Part shown: in pieces, positions 1 through 12,500 of the stretch | Numbering within the stretch: position 1 is the stretch's first letter | Layout: each line of letters starts with the position of its first letter | DNA from: Dipylidium caninum | Taxonomy: Eukaryota; Platyhelminthes; Cestoda; Cyclophyllidea; Dipylidiidae | Direction: 5' to 3' | Assembly (NCBI GenBank): GCA_017562135.1 | Contig: QEYB01000999.1 | Coordinates: 434,001-498,000, forward strand | Length of the DNA stretch: 64,000 nucleotides | Translations under genes and position numbers: made by a program | Notes under the pieces: model-generated | What the model was told of the DNA's origin: nothing | What the model saw: the letters and a program-made list of their open reading frames with translations, nothing else | Databases searched by the model: none

Positions 1-3000
1 TGCGTATCTCCTTAGGTCGCTCCACGAGACATATGGGTCAGCCCTCAACAATGTACGCCTCACAGTCAAACCTCGCCGCACACGATTCGTGGTCTAACAG
101 CCTCCCCAACCGTCCTTTCCGTGGGGGTGTCCAAGCAGTTAATCCAGAGCCACTCTCAGCGCTGGCCCAGTTGAGAGCAAGAGCCGATGGACGGGAGGAG
201 GTACCCACAGAGAAGATTTACGGGCCTCTGGGTTTCCTGAAACTTCCCTACGAGTGTAAGTCATGTCCCGCCACCTGTAAGATCCACAATTTACTTTGTA
301 AGTGGGTCTTTTTTTCCTTTTTAGTTAAGACTCCTCATTCAGTTCTTGGTTGTACAAATTTGAAAATCCGGTAAATATGCATAAAGTATGCGATATTATA
401 CTGTCTACTAATATTTAAAAAGTAGCGACGCGTTTACTCTTTCAGGAAGATGGAGGGAGTTCCGGGGTACGCAATCCCATATTTGTCAAAAGCGTCTTGC
501 TTTAAAGACTCCACTTTTTCAAAATATTTGGCAATATTAGAGTGATTCTAATGCCTCTCTTTTAGGCAGAAATATTTCATCTCCGGAGAGAACTAGAATG
601 TGCTAGACAAAAAGTCGCCTCACTGACATCGCAATTGGAGTCGAACGTACGTGTATTAGTTGCCATCTTCCTCTCCCTCTTCCCAGTTCTTTTTCTTCCT
701 CCATTATTCAATAGGCTGCATCTCACTAACCATTTATGCGCTCCACTCGCCCTAAAAAGCCCTAAATCGAGTCAGCCTTTAGCGGTGTCGTAATTGCTGA
801 ACGGGAGTGAAATCACGTGCACCCTGACTAAAGATAAATACACCCTGCGGGTCAATAACCCACCAGCGTTGGTGCATTTGTTCGTACCCTAGGAACGAGG
901 GTTTCGAACAGATAGTGCTTTTCCTGTTGGCCTTGCTATCTTCTTTGCATTGTCGACTAAATGAAGATCCAATTTGTGTTCCCCTTGTTCGTTAGCCCCA
1001 ACATCAGCTCTTTCCGCCTCTTTAATGCCTTCCACTGTCCACGACAAGGCCACAGTCGCTCCGTCAACCGCACTCGACTCTTAGTTTGGGGTAAAACCTT
1101 AAAATAAAGACAAAAAGACTCGATGGCTGACACGATGAGGACAGTAAGGACAATAATTATGGAGACACAAGTAAATCCTCTCGCAGCGGGGGTGCGGGGG
1201 GATGTGCGGGCAGGGACGCTGGGACTCATTTGATACGAGGTTACCAACAGCTTGCCAATTAAATGCTACGAGGATGTTTAACCTCTTTACTTAACTTAAT
1301 TAGAAAGGAAATGTAGCGCCTTAATTACGAGTGACCTCCGAGGTGTTGTAAATCGGAATGTTTTGACAAGTTACATTCGCCATGAGGAGATCATTTCACT
1401 CGTCTACTAAAAGGATTACTCGCGGGGCGGAAAGAAGAAAGAAAAACAAACAGTCAGAAAGAAAGAAGTTTGAACAGCATCCCAGTTGCCTGATTGTTTA
1501 CTCTCAGTGTATTTGAGCTAACTCAAAACTCGGTGCTCATGTCGGCGAGTGGGATGACGCCAAAAAAAAGTTTTTATGGTCTTAGAATGGCGATTTCGCA
1601 CTTGGAGTGGATAATTTTTTCTCCTCCCCGTCCGTTAAATGAAATCGTCTGTTGTAAGGCGCGAATGGGCCGGCAGGCGGATGATAAGGTGTCGCGATGC
1701 GATCCATTGTAAGATTACGAATGAAGACAAACAAGCTACAAATGACGGGTAAACCACCTTTCGCGGTTTTTCACCGTCATTCATTGCTGTGGTCTCAGAC
1801 ACTGAATTATCACTGAACTTCTCGCGAGGCTACGATGTGCTGCTTCCGCGTCCGCCCCACCTCCTCGTCCCGCCTCGCCGCTTCGCCCGCCCTCCTTCGT
1901 CGACATCGTCCACTTCTCCGCCCCCTCCCTCCCCCCCAATATCTTCCTGATGCCCTTGACATCACATTCGACAGGCCTGAAATGCTCGCGTAGTCGTCTG
2001 GAAGGCGCTGTGTTGACTCGTGGAGTCTCGAAGGCACGACGAGGGATAAACCGTATCTTGTCGCAAAATTTATCCTGTCTCAGGCTAAGACCTGGAAACA
2101 TTCATCCATTTTCGTTTGTTTGTGGGCTTGTGTGCGTGCGTGTGTGTGCGTGTGCACGCCTCTGTGTAGGTGGATGGGCCTATGTGTGCGTGCGTAATTA
2201 CTCATCCGAAGGCACCATAGCCAGCCAATGGGGATGCAGCATTTTGCGTGCACGCACACCCACGCCAAATCGACTAGGAAGCAGCAGCAACAGCACCGAG
2301 ACATTGCACGTCACAACGGCAGTCCCGCTCATGGACCGCCTTTACCCTAACTTCTACTCCCTCCACGCGGCTCCCGTTGAGCCCTTGGAACCTCGCTTTA
2401 AGCGTCGTTCGTGGAATGCCTTCCCGGAGAACCATCTACTCCCCTACGCTCCATACACTGCCCCCGTCCACGAGGCCACGCTGCAAAGCCGTCGACGTCA
2501 GAGGTGTTCGAGTGAGGCGCCCACGTCTAGAAGGGTCTCCACCTTCCTTCCAGATAGCATCAACCTTGACAACAGCGGAGAACTCGACGATGCTCTCATC
2601 GACAGGAGGTTGGAAGTAGCGTCAAACAGTGTCTTGCCGATTCCGCCGATTGCAGTAGTTAAACCGACTGTCGGTGGCATGGACAAACGAAAGATACACC
2701 GACCTCAGCCATGCTATGGAGTGTCAACGCTCCCCACCACCACTGAATTTCCGGCACCGTGGATGCAAATGAGTACTCCCGAGGTCTACTTCTCCGCACC
2801 ATCGTCAAGTTTCAAACAACCCGTGGCCAGTCTTCCCCGACGGAGGCCACAAGGCAGACGAGAAAGACTGAGTCCCATGGTCCGACACTCCGTATTCGAG
2901 TATCCGAGTCTGGTGGACTATGGACCGCTTCAAGGCTGCACCCTGCACGATTTTACGCCACGACGCAACATGCGACGAAATCCGGACCCGAGTGCCACCG

Positions 3001-6000
3001 CACCCCTTAGTCGACGCCGATTCTTCGCTTCTACTACCGGAGTATCGGCAACACCGTCGGTCCCCACGGCTCCAGCGCCACGGGCCATGGCCAGTGAGGA
3101 GGTGGAGAGGGAGGAGCGACTGTCCGCCAGGATGGTCCCGCCCAGCCCTCTGCCCTCAGTCTATGTTCGCTCCGAGCGTCCGCGTAGAAGTACTCGTGTA
3201 AGCGTAACTGGCTGATTGCTGGACTCCTCTCGGTGGGAGGCTGTAGAAGGAGCTTTTCACGCTCCCATCTGTGGTAAATTTGAGTGTTTGGTGTAGATCT
3301 CGTGCAGATAGCCATCGTCTCTACCCCCCCCCCCGGGCGTAGATCGGCCGGGCTGACGAGACGGCGGAGAGAGCGCGGCCTCCCCATTCAGTCTGGCGGC
3401 ATGTTTGTTTGCTCAGTAGATAATGGCGGTTGTGTGGCTTAACGCAACACCTTGTGCCCCGTCTCCGGACCAACTCCGGCCCCCAGATAGTGTGTGTAGA
3501 TTTCCTCTACGCGTGGCAGCGCGTAACCTACAAATTTTGTGCCTCCAGGGTAAAGATTCGTACTGCAAATCTCTCCCCTTCGTTAGTCAGATCTGTTCCT
3601 GCAACTTTTCTCCCCCGCCTTGTCTTCTTCACCCCAACCTTTCTTCCTCTTCATAGGTTTTGTAGTAGATAACCTGTCGGTGTTGAGTTTTAAAGCCACC
3701 TCGGCTCCCTCCGAACGACTAGAAGTGGGCAACTTGGCGACTCGACTGGCACTAATCGAGAGGCGCAGATTTCATCTGCTGACAGGTTAATGCTCGACCT
3801 AATTGGCCATGCGAACACGTGTACTTTAGCAGACGAAATGACGTCCTGTTCGGCCGTCCGACCACCCCCCCCCCGGTCTTTGGCCCCTGGCGCCCCCAAA
3901 CTATTATCCGCCCAAATGTGACACTTGCTGTCAGTCATGACGACGATTACGGCCGGGGAAATCGTAGCGTCCCGGAAGAATATGCGTCTTCCAGGCGGAG
4001 GGGACGGAAGGGCTTGGGATAAGCTGAAAATCTCACCATTAGATTGGGTTTTCGGACGGCGAGCCAGTTGGAATAAAAGTGCGTCGCTTTACTGGCCTGT
4101 CTCTCGCCCCTACGCCAAGTAGAAGTGATAGGGCAACTCTCTTCCCCTCACTGCCTTAGCGCCAGGTTACACTGGTTCTAACATTCAAGGCGCTTTTGAA
4201 ACCGCCTACTTTCTTCTTCCGCCATCGTCTAGTATGTAAATTGGTTAAACAGGAAGCGAATGACCTCCTAACCCCGAATAATCTTGATTTCTTAACCTCA
4301 ACAACTATGTATTCCTTGCCTTAACCCCTCGCTTGATCATGTCAGATGTGGCTATGTGTTGGATACCGAAGTTAAGAGCCCTCGGATTGATAGCAGGAGG
4401 AGAGAGAAAAACTGAATGATCGTCTGTCCCCCATCACGAGATGACGCTTCTCACGTGTCACCCACCTAAATATAACACACTGGAAGTAAAACTGCGCGCT
4501 TAGCCTACCTGAAATGTGCGCAGGAAGGGAGTATTCGCGGTCGTCTGATCAACCTCGTGATAGTTTCATTTACTGCAGTATCCATATCGTCATCAACTGG
4601 CTCTCCAATTGTTTCAATCATTGCGTGTGGTCTACTAAACCGTGTTGGTTCATCCCACTGTTGCAAGTCCTTAACGCCCGACCTTTCAGACAGGGATGAG
4701 AGTAGCAGGCCACTAACCTTTTAATACGATGTTGGGGTTCACAATTCAGTGATGGAGGCTATTGAAACAAAAGCCGCTTCCAAGCTGACTGAAAAATGAA
4801 ACCCGCGTGACAGTACCATATAGGAACTTCTGACTCCACCCCTTACGGCGCAACCTGATTCCCGTTGTATGTGTCCGAAGCTAAACTCTCCATGGCCCAA
4901 ATCTACAGACACTGTCCCTCCTCCCCTTATTGACTCTGCGTTCATCCCCCTGTTAATCACACTACGCATGCACGGCTACGCAAGACCCCTCGATCCCTCC
5001 TGTTCAATGGGCCTGTGTGTGGATATGCATGTGCATATGTACGTGTGCCCTTGTACCGTGTCGTTTGGCCGGATCTACGGCTTGTATCTGTGCGGATCGT
5101 GTTGGGGAAGAGAGGCAGGAGTGAATCATTGGGGCGAGAGCGAGAGAGGTAATTGTGGCGAAGGGATACGTGTACGTGTCTGAATGTGTGTGTGTAACGG
5201 CGTCTTACCACACCATTCATTGCATCTGTTCGTACCCCGCAGACAATTTGGTGGAGTATTAGCCCCTAAGATTAACGTTGTTCATTTCGTACCCATTCTG
5301 CATTCAGCCGCAAACTGTCAAACACCTCCATTTGTCACAGTAGCAAAAAAGCATTCATATAAAAATTTAAATATTCTGGTTTTGGATATCCTTTTACGCA
5401 TAAAGGATGTGGAGATGTAGAAATGTTGCATCATCTTGATGGGTCAAATGGATAAGTTTTCGAGGGAACTCGGCAAACCGGACTCACCGCCAGGTTGACT
5501 CAAATGTCAAGCTTTTGTTTGTTAAAACAAAACCTTGAGGTTGGTCCTGGTAAATGTGGTTCAAGTTCTTAAGTGGCGAAAAAAAAACACAAGGTGATGG
5601 TATTTGGCTCTACTAAAATGTCTTAGAAAATTTGCGTTTAGAAATTCGATGGACCGAAGGTTCCTCCTAAAAGGGAGATTTTGCTAACCGTATAATATTT
5701 TCAGTCGTAAATATCTACTAATAAGAGATTTTATATGTGCAGCATGCTATATTACTCAAATTAATGTAGGTTCTCTCTTCCTTTCACAGGCCTGCCTCGT
5801 ATCAAATTTTGAACAGAGTTTGGCGAACATGGCCCAGCGACTCCAATGCTTAACTATTTCGGCGGCCGCGAAAGTGAGTTAGTTGATTAGTCCACAATTG
5901 ACACTTTCCAATTAACACGGCCCCTTCTCTTTGCACGTAGTCTTTTATTAATCCTCCCTTCAAAGTCCCCCGGTTTTCATAGGTGAACTGAAACGCTTAC

Positions 6001-8994
6001 CGTAGCGATCGTGAGAAAATCGGAGAGCACTGTTTGACCAAACAGCATCCGATTGGAGAACTGGACATCAGTGCTTCTTTACCTATTCTCCACCCAATGA
6101 TTGTAAAATTTACCACTTTTTTTATTGGTCCATACTCTCGTTACACCGAGTTTTTTGGCTGGACTGTGCCTAGTACAGTGGCAACCGACCAGGTGACGCT
6201 ATTTCTTGAAGGAATTTAAAGCACACGAATTTCCACTGCCTGTCTGCCTCTTCGTAATTTTTGACACGAACCTGTTTTCTCACCAGCAAATTCGCCGGCT
6301 CTCCCTTCTGGCGGCCGTGGCGCCTTCAATCTTCTTAGTTATGCAATCCACCTGGCAACCCACGAAAGGTGTGCGACCTTTCATCGCACAACCAGTTAGT
6401 TATCACCTCCACCACGTTGGGGAGGGGGTATGAGGACGAGGGTGGGGCTGGGGAGTGTAGTGGAGAGTAAGGAAAATGTCAGAAGCCGCAATAGTGCCGT
6501 CAGGAAACACGATGCCTCGCTCTAGGGACCAATGAGTAATTTCTTTTTCACTTTCTTTCTTCTCTGACCACAACAATGCCGAGGAGTTAGAGGCCTTCAT
6601 TAACCTTACGGTCTATCTTTGGGTTGTGACAGGGCATGACTGTGTCAGTCTCACACCAACTCTCAAAAGCGGGCAACCAGTTGGGGTTTAGTTTACTCTG
6701 AATAGCGCTCGTTGAGACTGATATTCTCATTCCGAAACCGCCCTAATCACGTGCCGTTGCGTTTATGGTTCGTCCGGCAAGACCGGGGTAGAAGTCAACA
6801 GAAAGCGTCGTTTGAAAGAATTGAGGGGTTATAGGAAGACTCGGATTTGCCACCCACAATCTCCTCACCACGGTGTCGCTCTTAAAAACATCGTGTCCGG
6901 TCGCTAACGCCCGCCACTTCACATCCCTCGTAATATCCACACAGGACTCCGAACTGCGCGAATTGCGGCAAATTATCGACTCCATGGTGCAGGAGCGTCC
7001 CTCCACAGCCGCTGCCGATGCGAACAGTGGAAAACCGGTCTTCTCACCGCCGACTACCCATGTCGACGGCAACGCGGCCTCTGTGGAGAGCGTGGAGGTG
7101 GATGAGGAGTCGTCGAGGAGTTGCCCTCCTGGCACTCCAAAGTCTCCGAGCCTGCGAAAGGGCGGCTGGGTAAGCGATGTCTACAAGACACTACGTCACG
7201 AGAGAAAACTCCCAGTTTCATGCATTTTTCTATTCTCGATGTACCGAAAATTTCACTATTAATCTTGATGAATGCCACAACTTGTTGCCTGAAGTCCTGG
7301 TAATCTGCCGCATTAAATTGTCCTGACATTACACACAGCCAAAATTTCAGTTGTTCCGAACCGCGGAGAAATAATCTCCATGATGAGTGAACCCATTTTC
7401 AGTTGCGTTGTTCTTTCGATCGGGCATTTCGGCGCCGCAGTTCACAGTCTTCATTGACTGGTGATGTCGCCTCACATGGCAGCCAGTCAAAGCTCTCCCG
7501 ACCCATGCCAATCAGTGCCTGGACCTCGCCCGAACACCACTCGTCCCACAGTGAGTTGTTGGTTAGTCTTCCCCTTTCCCCACCTACTCTCGAACGAAAA
7601 CTGAGGGCGGAAAAGAGGGAAGTGGCACAGAATTCCACCCGCCTCCGCCCTCCGAGTTTTATCCACTTAGTTGTAGAGTGTAACTTCCTGAGCGGTGGTG
7701 GAGCAGTGAAGAGCCCTCGAGAGTCCTCTCCACTATTCTCTCCCTGGCTGGCATGACATGCTATTCCACCACCACGTGCGAGGCACACGATGCTTCCTGT
7801 CTTGTGAATCTCGTCCGGAGAGTAGAACCTCTTCCAAACAACTCAAAGCCCGGGCGCTTCAGCCTAATTTTCAAGTAGACGAAGTAAAGTGAACATCCTC
7901 CGCAGTGACACAAAATTACAGACTACGTCTAAGACCAAGTGACTATTGTGACAAGATGGAGGATGTCATCCTTTTAGGCTGTTCCGAAAGCCAAGGCCGA
8001 GAGTCGTCCCTCGTCCGCAGCATTTTTACGAGCCTGGGTAGCTTGTCTTTTCACTCTGGTTGGGGAAAAAGCGCCCCACGCCAACTTCCACACGCTCACA
8101 CTTTCACTGTGCTCGCCTATGATCCCCACAAAATTAACGTGTCTTCCTTTTATCCCCTATCCTCTTTTTTTTCATTGTCTCCTATTGCTTCTAGTAGGTC
8201 TTCGCAAGAATTTCGTCCGGGCCGCTTCAGTGGCTGCCGACATGAGCAGGACGCAGAGCTGCGGTGGAAACCATCTTGGCAAAGGGTAGGTTGTGTGATG
8301 CAAACCGAACACTTATAAGTGCGGACAGGAGAGGCCTCTCCCCTCGCTAATTGCGTCATGGAATAAAAAGTTGAGTCTGCGGCTCTGCTTTCACACGGAC
8401 TCCTTTGAAGTCACGATGGGAAGTTTACTCATGATAGCTCGAACACCGGCCTTCAGGTAATCATAACAAGAGCTGCCACGACTAAGATCGGAGCGCCCTA
8501 ACAAGGGAGAATGCACGCTTGTGGGAAGAGGGGGTAGAGGTGGTGGGAAATTGTGAGATCTAACCAATCGAAATAAAGTAAATGCCTTTTGAAAGATAGA
8601 CGCTGGCTAAATGTGAACACCGTAAATTGTCATTGTGTAAAAGAGGCAATCAACCGTTTCTATACTTTCTTTCAGCCCTTGCGCAGGAATGGAGGCTGCA
8701 AAAGTGGCAGCCACCACGGCTAATCCGGGCTCATCTTCTAATTGCTGTGATGCACACTCAAGGTGTCGCCTCCTAGAGACGGAAGTGGAGGCGCTACGGA
8801 AAGAGCTGGCAGAACGTGAACGGCGTCTGACGGACGCTCAACTGCAGGCATTAGCTTCTGCTCACCAAGTGGATCAATTGCGAGACCAGTTGAATCTCCT
8901 TTTCCAGCAGCTGAGTCTCCTCCGTGCTGATAATGAACGTCTCCATGCCTCAGCAGTCGTCTCCGCCAATTCCCCTCATCTCAGCGCGGAGTAA
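1..8994 (+). CDS. Neuron navigator (NAV/unc-53)-like protein, 3' part, lacking AAA+ domain
   Basis: NAV proteins bind microtubule plus ends and actin regulators and steer neurite outgrowth. Exons read: about 16-200 (tentative), 566-646, 5790-5873, 6945-7169, 7403-7550, 8198-8285 and 8676-8994; phases agree throughout. Exons 566-5873 encode the first coiled coil, including KVASLTSQLESN and NFEQSLANMAQRLQ, close to vertebrate NAV KVASLTSQL...AAFEQSLGNM. Exon 6945 continues with DSELRELRQIIDSM. Exon 7403 carries LRCSFDRAFRRR, matching the NAV LRSSF..AF basic motif. The last exon holds the second coiled coil (LETEVEALRKELAERE, LTDAQLQALASAHQVDQLR), then 20-odd residues and a stop. The first exon, with NLAAHDSWSNSLP, is Ser/Pro-rich; its donor is either 201 (gtaccc, in phase with 566) or 256 (gtaagt, out of phase). 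The 5' end lies outside the window. ATTAAA at 9033 could serve polyadenylation. Family membership is firm; the first exon boundary is not. Confidence 0.88.
647..5789 (+). other. Large NAV intron with GC-rich internal segment
   Basis: The intron between the coiled-coil exons 566-646 and 5790-5873 starts with gtacgt and ends with ctttcacag. Apart from the candidate first exon at 2331-3197, I see no exon with convincing coding character. The 1800-2330 segment is pyrimidine-rich with a (GTGCGT)n tract near 2128-2158. It could be a promoter for the internal first exon, but this is inference. Confidence 0.5.
2331..3197 (+). CDS. Candidate alternative first exon of the NAV-like gene (289 codons)
   Basis: A long open frame runs from ATG 2331 to a good donor (CGT|gtaagc, donor at 3198). 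It ends in phase 0, which joins in frame to the NAV exon at 5790. The predicted peptide begins MDRLYPNFYSLHAAPVEPLE and is rich in Pro, Arg and Ser with no domain I recognise, like the disordered N-terminal parts of NAV proteins. It lies in the intron between the NAV exons ending at 646 and starting at 5790. It cannot be a simple cassette exon there without splitting the first coiled coil, so an internal promoter giving a short isoform of about 576 aa is the likelier reading. The frame stays open upstream to 1950 through a GT-rich stretch, so the true start could be further 5'. It could also be a chance frame or an independent gene. Confidence 0.45.
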
Positions 8995-9523
8995 TTCCGG
9001 AGTTGAATGAGAATTATTAACCCCATTCTCTGATTAAATAATACACTAGCTAACTTTACCCTGAAGATTTCTTGCCGCTGCATTTAACTAGAGCAAACGC
9101 ATCAATATGACCGAAGTGCTTGTTTCTACCCCCGCTTTCTTCTCTGTTTAACGCAGTAGGTATACATAATACAAGCAATGCATAGCATAACATAAAGTAT
9201 GCAGGACTCGTGCAGGAGGTGGAACTGCTGACCAAGAGTGAAGAGTAATATCAGCCCCGAAAATGCTTATTCGCAAATATGTTTTTGGTAGGATTTATTA
9301 TAATATTTCTGCCCTTACTTTCTATACACACATTCCCAAACCGACACTGGGTGCACATAAATGAATTCAAGGTGAACTTACTCGATGAAAGAAATTCTAC
9401 TCAAAAGTGCTCAGTAGCATATTGTTTTGTGTGATAAAAAGAACTTTACGAAAATCAAAATAAAAAGATGTTAATCGGGAAGTATGCAAGTTAGCAATTA
9501 AAGATTTTGTGGAATGATCCAAA
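8995..9523. other. Tail-to-tail intergenic spacer between NAV-like and cortactin genes
   Basis: This short AT-rich spacer separates two convergent genes. ATTAAA at 9033-9038 and AATAAA at 9459-9464 are plus-strand poly(A) candidates for the NAV-like gene. TTTATT at 9294-9299 is AATAAA on the minus strand, about 225 nt past the cortactin stop. If the NAV transcript used the 9459 signal, the two 3' UTRs would overlap. Confidence 0.5.
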
Positions 9524-12500
9524 CTAATTTTCGGACACATAATTGGCTGGAAAAATACCGATTCGATTTCCAATGCGGCCGGACCACCATAATTTATCAA
9601 ATTTGTCGATGTCGACTATCTCGTCACCCGCGGTGAAGGATAATTCGTCGGCCTGGGCTAAGGGATAAACAAGATACGAGGACAAGATGAATCGCCGCGT
9701 CATCAATTTCACTTCCTTAAAAACAAGTTAAGTGGGATTGACCTACAAGCCACAAAGTCGTACAATGCCATCGCGGTAATGTTGCTCGTAGGGCAGGTGG
9801 TGGCGTCAGCAACCGGTGCAACATCACCCACAGACTTGATTTCTTCCACGTGGTTTGCTGGAAATATGCCAGAACGAGCACCGACATATCCAAACCACCA
9901 GGAGGAATCAAATTTTTTAATGTTGACGATAGTGTCACCGGCTTTTAAACTCAACTCGTCGTCCTGAGCTATCATCACCAAAACAAAAAGCCAAATGCGA
10001 TTATGAAGAAGATCATCCGGAATGCTATAAAAGGACTTACAAGCGGTGAAGTCGAATGTAGCCACTGCTGTGATGCTGGACGATTGTTCGGGCTCCAGTG
10101 GTTTCGGTGAATTATGAAACTTAGGGAATTTTGGGACTTCCCAGTCGTCCTCACCGGACTCTGGTCTCGCCTAAAATCAACCAATCACATAAAACAGGTA
10201 TTGAGGCACCCAATTAATCACATCGAAGGAAGCGCAAAAAGATCGAACTGGCTGTCAAACACTCCTTCCAGGACCCCTCTACGAGGGTCGTTTAATACAA
10301 GGAAAACTCGAGGTCTGCCAAGCTGAAGTAGCAGGAGCTAGCACATGCATCTACATCGGTGATCCTTTTCAGACACAGACTAGCTACTGATGCAGCAGGA
10401 AATTTATTCTTCGAAAACCGTCACTCCAAGGCCAAAATGTACTGGAGCGGCGCTTTGCTACTCCCACATTGTTAGTAATTACAAAGAGGTTTGTTAAAAC
10501 ACCAGTGTAAATGTTGATTTCTAAGTTAACCCATACCACTTCACTGTTAACCGACGAGATATCAATGTAAGGCACATTGGCAGGTTGAGGGCGAAGGTCC
10601 GTCTAAAAAGGCAATGGATATGATCAGGCGGGGGGAAGGGGGTGATTGCGTTAACAAATACGCAATTCAAGGTAGGGAAGAATGATTAGCTTGAAAACAG
10701 CCATTGAGGGAAGAGAGGATCAAATTGACCAAATACTGTGGGAAGGAAGGTAGACAAGCCTCTGAAGGGGGAGAAAAGAGAGGTTTATGCCGATATTACG
10801 AACCTCGGGTTCAGGCGAAGGAGGTTCGGGATAACAAGGCTTCCACTCCGATGGAGACTTAAATAACATTTAAGAGGTTATCATTATGTCGTTACTGTGG
10901 AAGCATCTAAAAAAAACAAAGCTCCTCCTTACCTTCTCAGCCTCCGGAGTCCTCTCTCGGGGCTGTAAAAATAGTGGAAATCGAAAGTGCCGAAATGAAA
11001 ATAGGAGTAAAAAGTGTGGCTCGATCGGGACAACGAGGACTGTTAACTCACCGGTGGTTCGTACTTATGTGCCGTGTTTACGGGTGCCGGTTCACGCTTT
11101 GGCTAAAAGAGCGATGAATTTAAATAAACTCGACAAGGCAGATGCACATTCTACTTCCTCTGTTTAAAATACTCAATAGACAAATCAAGACACAAACGGG
11201 AACCAGTGATTAAGGCGCTAATTGCAGAGGAGGGGCGAAAGGGGGGAAATAACGAACCTCGGGTTCCGTCGATGGCGGTTTAGGAGGCCAAGATTTCGAA
11301 ATCGAAGCCACCTTCAACAAAATTAAAGGCAGCATCATGAGAAGTTCATAGGAATAACTTCAAAAATAGAAATAAAAACAAAAAAGGGAGGAAGGAAAAA
11401 CAGGGTGTTTTTACTCATTCCATTACATTATTTTGCGCCACCTCTTCCCCTGCCGTCTTCGCCTCAGGCTGCAAGAAATGAATGGATGGAGAATAATGGC
11501 AATGTGACACCAAAAAACGTAAATATGTATAAAAAATGCGTTGAGAGTGGAGAAAGAGAAGTGAGGACTCATGGGTACCTCGAACTTTCATGGAATGCTT
11601 GTCGGTTTGGGCTCGAGAATTCGCTTAGGAGGGGAGAAGAGAGCGCGATTGAACTCACACTAATTCTCCATGGTCTAAACTGCTTCACAGTTAAAAGTCG
11701 CACGAGACCGGACTACCTCACTGACGTCCACTTTGGAATTAGTTTTAAGGCAGGGAAAAAAGACGATGAATAAAGAAACTACCTCCTCCCCGACTCTCGG
11801 CCGCATAAAGATGTTGGGGTTGAGGCGTCCCACCCGCGGACGAGGTGGGCGTTCAGCCGGTGTGTTTTGGTCTAGTGCCAACTTTTCGAAGCGATTACGC
11901 AACTCCTTCGCCCGATTTTCTCCCACATTCACCTCGGGGCCTGGGTCCAAGAAAAGGCGGAAAGTAGTTAAGGTGTGGGGGAAGGAGAGGGGGAGAGGGA
12001 GAACGAGGAGCCTCCCTTACACAACCTCTGGGAAAGGTTGAGGGCTCACAATAAAGTGACCACTTTCCCCTCATTTGGACCCATCTGATTTCGCTTGCTC
12101 AGAACCGGAGAGTTTATCATCACGAGAAAGCTTCTCAAAATACCACACCAGGTGTCACGCGTCTAGGAATAGTACACCCATCAATTGGACATGATAATTA
12201 TCTCCGAGAAATAGGCTCAGCCGGGCGATCCGATAGTCAAGGGGTGCGAAAGCAACCGGTTCCGGGTGGTTACAGTAGTGAAATGCACAGGGTTAACGCC
12301 CAGTATGTTTGTTTGTGTGTGTGTGTGTGTCTGTGCCAGTCCTAGTCCACCTCGGATTAAATAGACGTGTGGAATGCCGGTCCACTTTGACTCCATCACT
12401 TGAGGTGATTGGCGCATGGTGAACAAGGGTCGAGTAATCAGAGAAAGAAAAAAAGATGAAAGTGTCCAATCATGTCATCTCGTTGTCAAGAAATTCGAGG

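Noticed and set aside
446..466. A 21-nt micro-exon (EDGGSSG) between the first two NAV exons
   Set aside because: It is in phase only with the weak upstream donor at 201 and gives a stop with the stronger donor at 256. No family similarity supports it.
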